From assembly GCF_032854445.1 (NCBI RefSeq), contig NC_088295.1, positions 19,019,385 to 19,083,384 of the forward strand: a stretch of DNA of 64,000 bases, read 5' to 3'. This DNA comes from Liolophura sinensis (lineage: Eukaryota; Mollusca; Polyplacophora; Chitonida; Chitonidae). Below the pieces are notes generated by a model that worked only from the letters and a program-made list of their open reading frames with translations, was not told the DNA's origin and did not search any database. Both the position numbers and the translations under genes were made by a program. Below are positions 43,131 through 55,400 of the stretch, one piece after another (position 1 is the stretch's first letter; each line of letters starts with the position of its first letter).

Positions 43131-43794
43131 GTCTTTTATTCATACTACACACCGTGAACAGAACACACATAAGCTTCCTGTACTATCACCTGTAACTTCT
43201 ATGAACCTGAAACTTGTTGACGCACAAATGCGCCTTCCCAATGCTTACTTTGCCGACAGAGGATAACATATTAAAATGGAATAAAACTGTCATTTAGCCA
43301 AGATAGCTTGGGAATCCGGAGTAAATGCATTTCATTTTTATTCATAGCGTTCGCTGAGCGGACGAAGAGTTGAGCTGTAAAGATCCGCTTACTGATACAT
43401 AAAGGGTTTCACTGAAGGCTACTTTATACAGGCTTGACTGGCGGCTTATGTGAGTCGTCCCCACCACTGTGAAGACTTGAGCGAACGTCAAGCGGGAGAA
43501 TGGAAGCACCAGAGGGACCATCACAGGTATTCATTTGTCAGGAGCTCTGACAGTAGTAAGGATCAAACTGACCTATTCCGTCTGATGGCTTAATGACTTT
43601 GCTGGTCTAAGGATAAAATGGAGCTGTCTACGTGAAGACCATCTTGGGTAAATACCCAAAAACTTAAATTATCCGGGGAATTACGGGTATTTTACAGGGT
43701 ATGAAAAATTATGAATGTTCATTCAAGATATCCATCTTGAAGCTAAAAGGTTCAGCGGTGACAACTCCGATGCCAGAAAAGATCAGATGTCAGG

Positions 43795-43884
43795 TAACTC
43801 CCACGACCCCACGATCATCCGCAGGTTGCTGCCAGACCTTCCCACGTACCAGCGGAGAGGAAGCCAGCATGAGCTGGACTTCTT
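43795..43884 (-). mobile_element. SINE family A body fragment
   Basis: Reverse-orientation match to the middle of the element: CCGCAGGTTGCTGCCAGACC, TTCCCACGTACCAGCGGAGA and GGAAGCCAGCATGAGCTGGA. The tail and 3' module are absent. Confidence 0.7.
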
Positions 43885-43950
43885 AGTTGATTGTAACTAC
43901 CATGCCAACATATGTGCATAGCAATGTCACCACAGTAGTTACAATCAACT
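43885..43950. repeat. Perfect 16-bp inverted repeat (hairpin)
   Basis: AGTTGATTGTAACTAC at 43885-43900 and its exact reverse complement GTAGTTACAATCAACT at 43935-43950, with a 34-nt loop. It begins where the SINE fragment stops. Confidence 0.85.
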
Positions 43951-46900
43951 TAGCATGCAATCGCTTTGTACAAGCGGCCCGAGAGGAACAACGACACACC
44001 ATGGGGAACATATCTGAATTATTTTTCCATTTACCTATGAATACGGTGACTTATATTTGTTTCAAGTACAGCTGGTTTGGTTTCAGACGGCGGAAAATGA
44101 TATACCAAACGCAAATAGGCATCTTTGTAACAACACCCTGCGAGTAGGTCAGCGCAGGGCCTATTTGAGATAAGTACTCACACGGGCAATAGGTCACATT
44201 ACACGGCTATCGGGTGGTAGAATGATAACCACTGTTATGAACTTGTGGTTAGTTTGCAGTTAGTACCTGCTCTTGCAATAGGTCACACGACACGCTAGAT
44301 TTTCACTCGACACGTTTTGTAATTAACTCATCATCAACATTTTCGATTTTGTTGCAAGAAAATCTCTTTTTTGCTAAGCAGCTTGTATCGCCCTATCATA
44401 TTACTTTAGAGTTGTTTGCATTATATTCATGTACTCCAATATCATTCGAATTAAAACAGTAGCTTACATGCAAACAATTTTTATCCCTTTAAAATATAGT
44501 GATGAGTCGAGATTTTGTCTCTGTTAATGTTGCGTTAAACTGCGTCCAAATATTTTATCGCTGGATACATTCATGCCAAATGTCCAACACAGACTAATTT
44601 TCTATGATCTCTTAAATCTGATTACAAAAATTCTAAGTAGGTATTTATTTCTTGAGAAAAGTCCACCTAGAGTGCGGTCTTGACGTCGTGTCGGAGGTGA
44701 ATTCCATATTCAACACTTACACGCGTTAAATCGTGATTGCGAACAGCTGACACAAGGACACCTGCCCCACTTGATGGGAATTCTTTGTATTCCTTACTCA
44801 TGTAACTCTTATACATGATTATATTGGCGATGACTGATGTGATAAGCGCAGAAACGAAACCTCAAAACTTCCTGTCGCGCTAGCAGCCAAACGACTACAT
44901 AACCTAGGAACATCATGATATAAATATCTGTAATATATCATATATAATGTGGCTGTCTGATTTTGACTGGAAATATTTTTGTCATTGATATAGCTATGAA
45001 TCACGTAGCTATAACAGACAATGCCACGCCCTAGAGATTCAGGGACATGTGGCCATCTATAATCCAAACCGAAGCCATTTCTGAATCTAGAACTTCCTGT
45101 AAGGATACAAATACCATTATCGACAGGGAAAACATCAATTTTGGCGTATCTAGCCCATATTCACCATGTATCTTGGCTAGAAGAGCCAGTTGTACCACTT
45201 GGTGACGCATTTGTTACCAATGATGGCATCGGACTCGATTCTCAGGAGAGTGACATGAAAAAGGCACGGCTGTTTTCAGCACAAAACTATATATGAATCA
45301 ATTAAATACCCGATCTTATCACGTTAAAACCTGTCTTAAAACCTTGACATCGTCAAAAAAGGCTAGCAACTACATTCGCCATTTTGAAAAAAGCAAATTG
45401 AAGCTACCAGTCCTTTTTTACATCAGGTGCGGATGAATATAAAACCTCTTTGTGGGATATAAAATTGTGCAACTGATTGGCTGTAAGGCTGACGTGCTTC
45501 GCACTCTCCGGTAGGTAAGATTTATTGGCCGTATTTAACATGCCATTGAAAGGCTTGCAGAATGCCGACAAGTCGTTCACGGCAAACAAAAATCTATCCA
45601 GCTTTGAGTTTTTCGAGTTCACTATACAAGGTTAGGATCTTTATCAGATTTATTACAGCGCCCAAATGTTTTCTGGTAGTTTTCCCACCGATTTAATGAA
45701 CAACAGCGTTCCTCAGGGAGGCGCGCAGACACTTAGGGCGCACTGAGAGCCCGCCATTATCTTATAAAATAATACACATTTTTTTAAAAAGTCTAATGCA
45801 ATGTCTTAACTTTTTAGGCTTTTAAGGGATTGATGTGCCCGAAGCCTAAAAAGTACGTTTCTGCGTCGTTACATGGGGGAGCTGTCCCTCAGGTTTACAA
45901 GTGTACGCTGTTTATTTACACAGCACATCCAAAGAGTTGTTTTCACAAAAAGGCGAGTGTCCGTGAAATCCAGTTAGCAGCCGAGAGCTAGGAAACATGG
46001 TAAATCTGACTTGTCAGTCACGTGATGACTCTCAGCCGTATTTATGCATTGACTCAATACGCCGTTTGCTATCGGGCATAACTCATTACGACTCTAAATG
46101 AGCTAGCACCTATTTCTTCTTTCATAGGTTGTAATATTTATTTACCAGTAAATAAGGCTTCTTCAATCATGTTTCTGTTTTAACAACCAGATTACATTCG
46201 ATTAAGAGACAATCCGCAAACCCCAGAGTTTGCCTTTACATCTAGCCATTGCAGTGCATGCGCTCTTCATGTCCTTTCCAGAATGTAAACAGCCGGCACA
46301 TCACGCGGCGATGTAGCTATTGTCAAGGAAAACACAAATATTATCCTCTAGGCAAGTCAGAGATGCATTCAGACTTTTTTCGCGCATCGTACTATTTGAG
46401 ATTAGTGGCATCCCCTATTATCACAATGTAGGGAAAATTCTAGAGTTCTGTTTGGTCAGTCAGCCTGGAATAAGCTACCACACACACCAAACACACCAAA
46501 CACAGCCTAACGTCATGGATTCTTTTTCTGTACACCTATACGGAATCACGTGCGCACGCGCGGGCCGAAATTGCCGATAATGTAGTAGTCAATAACTTTT
46601 CTTGTCATCATTTTCAAAAAGAGTTCTAATGATTCACCAGGTAATAACATCACAACAGCAACGACAACATGAGAAAAACTGTCTCGTAACTTCCGTTTGA
46701 TGCAACTTATAGTGCCTTTGGCTTACAGTGGTGAGAAATAACAAATTTGTTCTGGATAAAACACGTCTGTTTTGATATTAACAGAAACAGGTGCCAGCTA
46801 CGACTTGGAAGCCACATGCGTGCAAGTCCCGTCGGATTGATTGTAGTCCAGTTTAACGGACAGATAAACTATCTTTCTGTTCTAGGTGTAAGCTTTATGT

Positions 46901-47386
46901 TGTTTCTTGCATTTCGCAGGTTGAGCGCATGTGTCTCATGTCAAAAATCTATGAAAACTTATCTTCTCTCGATTGTACTGACAACACTTACCGCACTAAA
47001 AATAAAAACAGAAAAATAAATCTACGACTTAAACCTGTCGAGTGAATTTAAGAGCATCTTTCATCTGAAGATCTTTACCATAAATGGTTATGGACATCGC
47101 TTTTGTATTTCTCCAATCGACGAAATATGATAGTGTATCGCATAAGTTCAGATTAGGAATACAGACCTCGGACTAAATGTATTAAAGTCATGCTGGAATA
47201 AACCTTGCACATCACAGATAATCCTTACATCAACATTTTAACCAACAAATATTTTTTCTAGCGTATCATGCAGTATCATGAAAACCCAACTTAATTCCAC
47301 CTTTTACTAGCAAAAAAACATATCTGAAATATGTTTTATTAAACAATCAACACAGAGAGGTTTCAGGACAGATTTTCTATACTTAC
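43951..47386. other. Gene-poor stretch
   Basis: Short unrecognised frames only (44819-45067 and 45404-45622 on -, 46249-46580 and 46747-47019 on +). No strong repeat seen. Confidence 0.45.
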
Positions 47387-47438
47387 CAGCAAGTTGTTCG
47401 TCACTTGTGATGATTTCGTGTCCACGTACGATTGTGCC
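47387..47438 (-). CDS. Candidate orphan internal exon
   Basis: On the minus strand, a 52-nt segment is bordered by TTCTCTTACAG and by GTAAGTAT, both strong splice consensus. One frame reads GTIVRGHEIITSDEQLA; another is also open (AQSYVDTKSSQVTNNLL). I found no partner exons, so the gene, phase and function are unknown. It may belong to a gene with very large introns. Confidence 0.3.
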
Positions 47439-48718
47439 CTGTAAGAGAAAACCAAAGAAGACATACAGAAACAAGCACTTTTGTTCACCACGGGTTGCCA
47501 AAGTGCGCGTTTGAGGAGTGTTCCCTTGTTGTTCGTGTTTGGCTGGACAGAAGCTGGAGAAGAATCGACGTGTTGTCTCCTTTAGCAAGAGACCCGATTC
47601 GAGCCAACAGACAATTATACATACCTAACAGCTGGTTTATCCTTCATCTTTCCTTAGGCAGCTTACATCCCATACATCTTAACATGGCTTACTTAAACGT
47701 TGAGAATGTATGGTCCAAAACAACATAGCTTACCTATGGGGTTGCAAAAATCCCCTTGACACAGGACGTAAGAATATGACACCTTTCATGTTAAATCGAA
47801 GCAAGTACTTGTAGATGATAACCTTGAGGGAATCTAGAATAACTCTTGTCTGTCTGTCGTGCTGTCTCATGGAATACCAGACATGGCACCCCAATCACAG
47901 CATATTTCGGGTTGGCCACAGAACAAAAGATGATCCACTTAAATACGCAATTATTAAAATGATTTAACCGTACGACTTATACTTATATGCATATTAAACA
48001 CTTTTCATAAACATTTCAGAACCTTTGATAGAGTAATATTAAAACGGCAACAATTTTAAAAGTACATGCCTGAAAGAGCGTGGCATCAAATGTATGGGAT
48101 GCTGTGTTCATATGTCTGGTGTGAGGATCTTTGAATCAAGGAAAAGATACAACTGGTTTTAAAATAGTTTTATCAACTATATTTTAAGTCTTACGTTTAA
48201 AACAAATTGAATAAATGTAAATTTGACAGGGTTGTCGTTTGTCTACCCCCAAAATCCGACCAGTTCTTTGCCTACACTCTTCTGTTGAGCTTCAAGCGAG
48301 GAGATTTACCGGCTAGCATTGCAACGTTGGCAATTTTAAAGTCCTACATATGAATTTACCTACCTTACAAGAGTTTTGTTTTGTAGGTTTGGCCTGTTTT
48401 TCATACATGCCACGATTCTAACATAAATATTAAAACATCACTCTCTACAAATAATTGTGTACAAAATATACACAAGAAACATACCACAGGTACACATTAA
48501 TTTATCCAATTCGCAAACACATTTATATCTCTACCTATTTTAATGTATGCCAACTTGTATGGTACACATATCTGTCTACAGCGTGAGCTGCAGAAACACG
48601 TGTACAAAACAGAGCACATTTGCCTTTTTAGAACATGTTATCATTACAACGCAGAATAAAAACATGGTTGTGGCGAGGAGTCCAGTTGGTCATGGTTGGT
48701 TTTGAATTGTTAACCTTA

Positions 48719-48840
48719 TTTAAACCTAATGATACAGCCCGCTGGCACGATTGACCTATTCCACATAACCTCCACGTTTTCCAGCATTTTGAGCGCAAGC
48801 ATTGTGTCACTTAAATTGTCCTTGTCACTTTGGTTCAGCA
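48719..48840 (-). pseudogene. Possible pogo/Tigger-type transposase fragment
   Basis: After a CATTACAG, the minus strand is open for 42 codons from an ATG to a TAA. It contains DTMLALKMLENVEVMWNRSI. This loosely resembles the 'LDA-ML--AW--V---TI-NC' segment near the end of pogo/Tigger/CENP-B-like transposases. No catalytic region is visible beside it. Weak, pattern-based call. Confidence 0.2.
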
Positions 48841-50339
48841 TACCTGTAATGTTAGGATCACGTCACGTAAAAATTCCTGAAAGTCCAATAGTTATGTGAT
48901 CGTTTTTTCACGTCCCAACAACCCAGGCTGATATTGACTGTCAGCTAAATGGGAATCTGCGTTATGCTAAATAAAACATGGTGTCCTTGTTGAGAAAGTG
49001 TCGGTTCTTGTCCGAACTGACCACGTTTCTATCATTATGTAGCCTTACCCAGTGTCTGGGAGCATATACGGAAGAATGATACATACAGTATATTTTTTTT
49101 AAAAGCGTCATTTGCAATCTGGCAGATTACTTCTTCAAATGGCAGTATATATTATGAAACAAGCGGGCAACAGGTAACATGTAGCAATGCAATTATGAGT
49201 CCTTTTTGAGGGTAAATGCAATACTCAGCAACTGCTTCCGGTTGTCAGTTTGGTATCAATGTCGTGGAACTGGCGAGAAGATTTATGTCAGATTGACAAA
49301 GGGAATAATCGGGGGGTTGACTGGCAGGTCAGTAAATATGTCCAAATGAGGAAGCGGTCGGGCTTTTCGATTAATCTTTCAGCAGAGATGCCTGGAAGGG
49401 ACCTCTCGCAGAAGAGCACACAAGTCTGCTAGCCTTTTGCAACAATCCCGTCCCTCCTCTGGTTTTCTTCACTAAATCATGACTGGCCACAGGCGCACCA
49501 GTCCTACCCTTCAATCTTTTCACGATGCTATTTAGGTCCAAACGCTCGCTGCTAGCTGGTCATGTTGTTTTCGTTGGCAGTGTTACTACCACAAATTGTT
49601 TCTTCGAGAACAAACGCAAATGGTATAATCTCTGTTTGTTGGAATCCGATCTTCAGCTGGTGGAATGACATCGGATAGTTGGTGGTTCACATTCTGTGCC
49701 TTTTTGCACGAAGGGTCTCTTTTGGGAAGTCTGTTTACCATCCAGCATGCACTATTTCTGATTAAATATATTATAATGGGTTGGGTGTCTGGGTAAACAT
49801 GTAAAAACTTCACTCAGTACAACCGAGATTACCTGGATAAAATCCCCGCTCGGTGCTGGTTCGCTCTCTATCGAACCGATTCAGGAATCTCTCAAGCCTT
49901 CCTTGGATACAAATTACTTGCCTGAAGCCCTATCCACCGAGTTATCGGTGTCGTTTTCAACAAGGTTAAGGACGAGCTGCTGACCACGGTTTCCCTCGCT
50001 AATTGTCAACAGAGTAGGTGTCTCGAGCATAGAGGGCGTAGGTCTAATGGAGCCTCTTCATAATGTTTCACACTAATTAGTTTTCCCAACTAATCAAGAG
50101 CTTTTAACGTCATCCTGCGGTGTGTGGGATTTGTTTTCTATTAAATAGGAGCGGACTTACACAGTCGCCTTAACATTCCATCAGACTCGCGGCAAACACG
50201 GAGTTGTGCAATGGAAAAGCAGTGATCGGTGTGTGCTCCTGGGTAGCGCTACGGGGTCACGCCCAACAAGGCCCACATGGCCCACGTGCACCATTCCTTA
50301 AACGTTATCGGAAAATTTTATAGAGCTTTGCAGTTTGAT

Positions 50340-50395
50340 TTAATTATTTATTTGATTGGTGTTTTATTGGCGTACTCTTGAGGTTTGAAGAGTGA
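50340..50395 (-). mobile_element. SINE family A 3'-end fragment
   Basis: AATTATTTATTTGATTGGTG then TTTTATTGGCGTACTCTTGA is the reverse complement of the family A 3' module plus tail. Confidence 0.6.
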
Positions 50396-53300
50396 AGAAA
50401 TTATTCTTTTTACTTTCAGATAAGGTTAATTAAGGTAAGACGCTTTGTATGGCACATAGACTGACAATTAAGTCCTCTGTATTGGTCATTAAAACAACAG
50501 TAGTAGAAGACGTGTGGGTTTTGTAAAGTATGTGATTTAAAAGAAAGGAATCAGTCAGCTGCTTGGCTGGAGGTTTTACATTTATCTTGAAAGCACACGA
50601 TAAAGTAACAATCAGAAAAATCCAGGGAGTCTTCTGAATTCTCCATTGTCGATCAGTGTTGGATTAAATTGTAGAATAGCTCCGGAAAACAATGACCACA
50701 GTGTCTTCTGGTTTGTTCAGATGGTTAAAACGCTGGCAATCAGAGGGGAATCAGACTACTGTCCAACGTGCTCGAAGACAGGTTAGCTGCATGTTTCGGC
50801 TGCCAGGTTTGTCAGATACGGGGTGCTGTCAGCAATTTAATTCAGGCACCAAAGTGTCCTCATCCCACAAACCTTACTGCTGTCATATGAGTGTAAAACT
50901 ATTGAGCGTTGTTGAAGACTAATATAATCGATAAGTACTGAATTGAAGTGGCCATAATTATTCAGCTTTTTGTTTACCTATGAAATTAATATGATATTTA
51001 AATAAAAAAGTAAAGGATGGAAGTAAAAACAATCCACAATTTAAAAGCTTGATACTTTATCACGGAAGTGTACTTATAAACAGTTATTGGAAAAAGAAAA
51101 TTATGTAATCACATCCAACCATTGACCTAGTCATAAATCGTTGTCATTTTCCTTGCAAAATTTTCAGAATATTAAATAGCAGTAAACCATGTAGGAAAAT
51201 TCGAACCGGTCAGTTATTCATACTCACCATAATATGGACCAGGCGATGCTAGGATTGCAGAACTCTGTTATTTTTCTTGCACACTTTTCTGCTTTGTCAA
51301 CTCAATGCCTTCTTCTGTCGTAATCCAAATATTAGTCTCTGTGTGCTATTTACATTTCTCAAACCAATATGTGCACTTCCGGCAAGTCATTGTATGGTGT
51401 AATACTGGTGTATGGTAAATCCCTTATTGTCAGCCCACAGTTGCAGCAGAGTGCAGGTAAAGCGTAGATAATCGTGCCACAACCAGTCTATGCTTCCTAA
51501 AGGGATCGCATCGCTGCGAGGAAAAACTACTGAAAATTGCGTCGTGTCTCAGCAGGGATTTTTTGCACCCCACGTGACGAAGAAGATGAATGAAGGCGGA
51601 TAAGAGGAGTAGATAGGCAGCGTCGGCTGCTCTCATTCAGCTGGATTCCGTATTCCTGCAATTCGTCTCGGGTTACCGGAGCTTCAGCTTTCCACCAATG
51701 CAGCTGGAGAAATGTCATGAATCTGCCGCACTGCGCCACACACACCTCGCCTCCCAACCCTCCTCTGACAATTAGGTCTATGTGAAGACGCCAGATATAG
51801 CCATGAGTGGCGGGCTGGGATCCGCTAAGTTACACCCTCGGTCCATCAACGCCCCTCGTCTGGGGAAGTGGCCTTCACCAGAGCTGTCCGATCGGCCAAA
51901 ATTAGTCAATACAAACTTCACTACTGCTTCTTGACTGTGACAACCTACCACACATTGAAGTCTCATAAGCAAAGAGGTGACAGCGAGATCTTTTATTCCG
52001 GAAAAACTTGCTGTGCATTGGTGAGCTGATGAAGGTGTATTTATATTCTCCTAAAAACTGTGTTTCGAGTGTGCTGTGTACTTGTAGTGATTGTCACTGA
52101 GAGAGAGAGACTACAAATTGAAGATCTGCAAACGTTTGCTAACGAAACTTGGTTTTGTCCATAAGAGCCTCTTTCATTTTGACTGACATCACTCTTAAGA
52201 GATTAAGTCCCCCTGTTTAAAAGGAAAAGTCTTATAAAATATTCAAGAACACCAACACTTCCGTTCGAGGCTACCAGCTACAGTAGTGGCTCGTTGTTAC
52301 AATTAATACCTTTGCTTCATTTTAACCATAATCAATGGTCAGAGAGCATGACGCGGAAAGGTGTTTTCAGGTCAGGAAAACCTGGAAAACGGCGGTCTGT
52401 TCCTGAGTATTTCCGTCCTCGATCAATCCAGAGAGTTGACCGTTACATTCTACCATCGATCTACACTCTCGGGTTGCCGTCGGTCGTCAGCTTAGTCCAG
52501 CGGGGAAGCGAGCTTTATTCCCCCTGAACACCAAACACCGCTCAGGCTTTCGCAAGAATCAAAGCCAGTTTCATCTGTGTTCACTAACCATCGATTACAC
52601 CTAAATATATCGGGTTATTAACTCCGTTTGAGAGCCATCAACGTTCAGCCCGTGGTACTGGTCCACGTTCTGTTTTCCCAGCATCCGCAGGTAATTCCGT
52701 GTGGGTTTTCAAAGCGCGATAAAGGAAGGCACCAGCTAATGCCTGCTTGAGGTTGATTAGCAACATTACTTCCCTGTTGTGATTTCGGAAATGGAAATAC
52801 ACTACGCAACCTTCACTAATGACGCCATTACCAAGCAATGTGTGAGATCAGTATTTGCAATCCATAAAGGCAGAATAAAATAAACTTTTTCAACTCTAAT
52901 AAGGGACAGGTTAAAATGAAATCTGCGCCACTTCTCCGAAAAACTATATCCACAACGAAAAAATCCGAAACAGAGATAAATGCATTCAAAGATCTGAATT
53001 TTAAGGCAGGTTATAAGGGTCACATTGCTGGTGTTGGAATGCCGATGACCGCCACAAGTTCTTCCCTTTTGCCCTTTTGCCCTTCTGCATGTATTTATGG
53101 TCAGAATAGCTCTCTATGTTCATAATAATGCACGTTATATAATACATTTCAGAAGACTTTTGTCAATAGAAAAAGGTATAGGTCTTTTCCTTTAGGTATA
53201 TTTTAAATAATTTGAATCATTAGGTGCTTACTTGAGTAAGTGATAACCTTGCTGGCTGAGATCGTTGCAATGACTGTTTTGGTTATAGGACGTTTGCACG

Positions 53301-53399
53301 CTGATTCTTTACTGTGGAGCAAATGCACCAACCACAATCTGAGGTCTTTCCTGTTTTGGGCGTTTTCAGTACTTCAGCAATTTGTGACTTAAGCCTTAA

Positions 53400-53638
53400 G
53401 TTGCTTGATTAATACGAACCCTGACTCGCAGCTACCTTCACGCCCTTAACCATTGAGGTCATGTGTTCGAATCCAACTCTCGCTGTTTCCAGTGTTATGT
53501 AGAGTCTTGCCAGGTATACACGGTGAAGGTCAGTGTTTTACTTCGGGCACACCGGTTTCCTCCGTCCAGTAGTCTGGCCGCCGTCATTACTTAAAAACTC
53601 TTAAGCTGGGTGTTAAACACCAGTTAAATAAATAATAA
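53400..53638 (+). mobile_element. SINE related to family A, variant subfamily
   Basis: The B-box-like GTGTTCGAATCCAACTC is followed by CCGGTTTCCTCC, TCTGGCCGCCGTCATTAC and GGGTGTTAAACACCAGTTAA, then a short AAATAAATAATAA tail. The order of blocks is that of family A, but the sequence between them differs, so it is probably an older or separate subfamily. Confidence 0.7.
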
Positions 53639-54325
53639 TTTCTGAGAGTACGTTCAAACGCTAAACAAATGTCATGAGGTATCATTAATACTTTTCCGGG
53701 TATCAGTTTAGACAAAACGGGTGATAGATTATTTCAAGCAATAGACGCCAAGGAATTATTTTGTTCAGCTTGTCAGTGATCAATCATTTATTCAAACTTC
53801 CAAAGTAATTACAGTTAGGAGATGATCAGCCTCAGTTTCTTGTCAGACTCTCGTTTTTGTAATATCGTCATTAGCACTATGCGTACGGAAAATGACCTAA
53901 AATATATCCATTACGGAGGCACTCATTTTGATACATGTACATATTTTGAGAAATATTGCATGTGATATACAACTCTGAGGTAAATTTACACCGTAAAGCA
54001 TCTCCCGTGCAGACAGTATTTGTTCATTATCAATCGTAAATGAAGCCTCATTCTCAGTGTTTTGTGATATGTATATATACTGTTTGTTGCACACCTCCGG
54101 ATATAAACAATGTTAACAAACAACACGTGTCACTGGATGATAATGCCGTTGATCCGTTCCCAGATAAGGCTATTTTTGACAAACCTTCAGAGTTTGTTTA
54201 ACAAACATACACGAGGTGCTTGACCCCGCGTCTGCCATCCCCTTTCTTCTTTGTGTATGATAGTAATCAACAATAACACTAAGCTTGTTTCCAGTGCGAC
54301 TTGACCACATTCCTGACTGCGCGGT

Positions 54326-54527
54326 CAGTACACTGAGCAGACGGCTACCAGTACACCGAGCGGACAGGTACCTGTACATTGAGCAGACGGTTACCAGAAC
54401 ACCGAGCAGACAGGTACCTGTACACTGAGCAGACGGCTACCAGTACACCGAGCGGACAACTTCCAGTACACCGAGCGGACAGCTACCAGTACACCGAGTA
54501 GACAGCTACCAGTACACGGACAGCTAC
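54326..54527. repeat. 23-bp minisatellite with two unit types
   Basis: Eight full units and one partial unit. Type 1 is like CAGTACACCGAGCGGACAGC plus TAC; type 2 is like CTGTACACTGAGCAGACGGC plus TAC. The first five units alternate types, and the last ones are all type 1. Confidence 0.92.
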
Positions 54528-54779
54528 GCTCCGTATCAAACTTGTATAAGACACAGAGGCTTTTACAAGGTGATTTTTTTTCAAATCTCAGTTTAAGTCT
54601 GACCTGGGAAGGAAGATGTGATCCGTGTAAATGGTTAGGGTGATGTTCGGTTGGTGTTAAATCAGAGTTAGTGAATATGTGTTTAGACTAACAACCACTG
54701 CGCGCAGAAGCCGACTTTACTAGAATCATCTCCGAAGCGGCCGTGATAAATGGTCGTAAATAAAAACGGAACATATCAC

Positions 54780-55400
54780 TGCAGGAAAATGTAATTAGCA
54801 AACAACGCACATGCGCAGACAATGTACATGTCCTAAAACAAGCCACATAAACAAATACAATTTATGCAAGAGCAATATATACGCATAAAAGCCTTATGTA
54901 CGAACACTGTACATGCACAGTCACAGTGTGCAACAATGTTTCAAATGCACTATACAACAGTTTAAGAATGTACATCAACAAACATGATTTTACACACCTA
55001 TACACTGAAGGTATGCCAGCTTTATATGTACGCTGTACACATTTACACAAAAAATGTTTTCAAAGCACGACTAGTCTGTACATACACACGCATTACTGAC
55101 ACACGGGTACAGTACATATGCAACTTCGTACACACAGTATTAAGCACTACTACTATTCACAAACACTATATAGACATTGTATATGGAAAACAATAATTTC
55201 AAAGCGGAACGTATGCAAACAACTCGTGAATGAATATAAACAAATTGCATAAACAAACTTGGCACAAACATTGATCATATACAATCATTTAAACGCGCCT
55301 AGGCAATTTCATAGATGTACTAAACCAATGGACATATATGAGCGTGGAACATGCACAAACGTGGAGCATACAAGCTGTGAGACCCAAATTCGTAAATTAG
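54780..55400. repeat. Degenerate ACA/GTACAT-rich region
   Basis: Low-complexity DNA with many scattered copies of TGTACAT, ACAAAC and ACACA without a fixed period that I can define. It gives several short overlapping frames on both strands, none credible as genes. Confidence 0.4.

Larger units (their letters stand above)
47439..53399. other. Gene-poor stretch
   Basis: Holds a possible transposase fragment at 48719-48840 and a SINE fragment at 50340-50395. Minus-strand frames between 51430 and 51972 are discussed as a finding. Otherwise no recognised coding sequence. Confidence 0.4.

Noticed and set aside
42741-43266. Overlapping 80-117-codon frames on both strands
   Set aside because: Direct consequence of a 30-bp tandem repeat with a period divisible by three.
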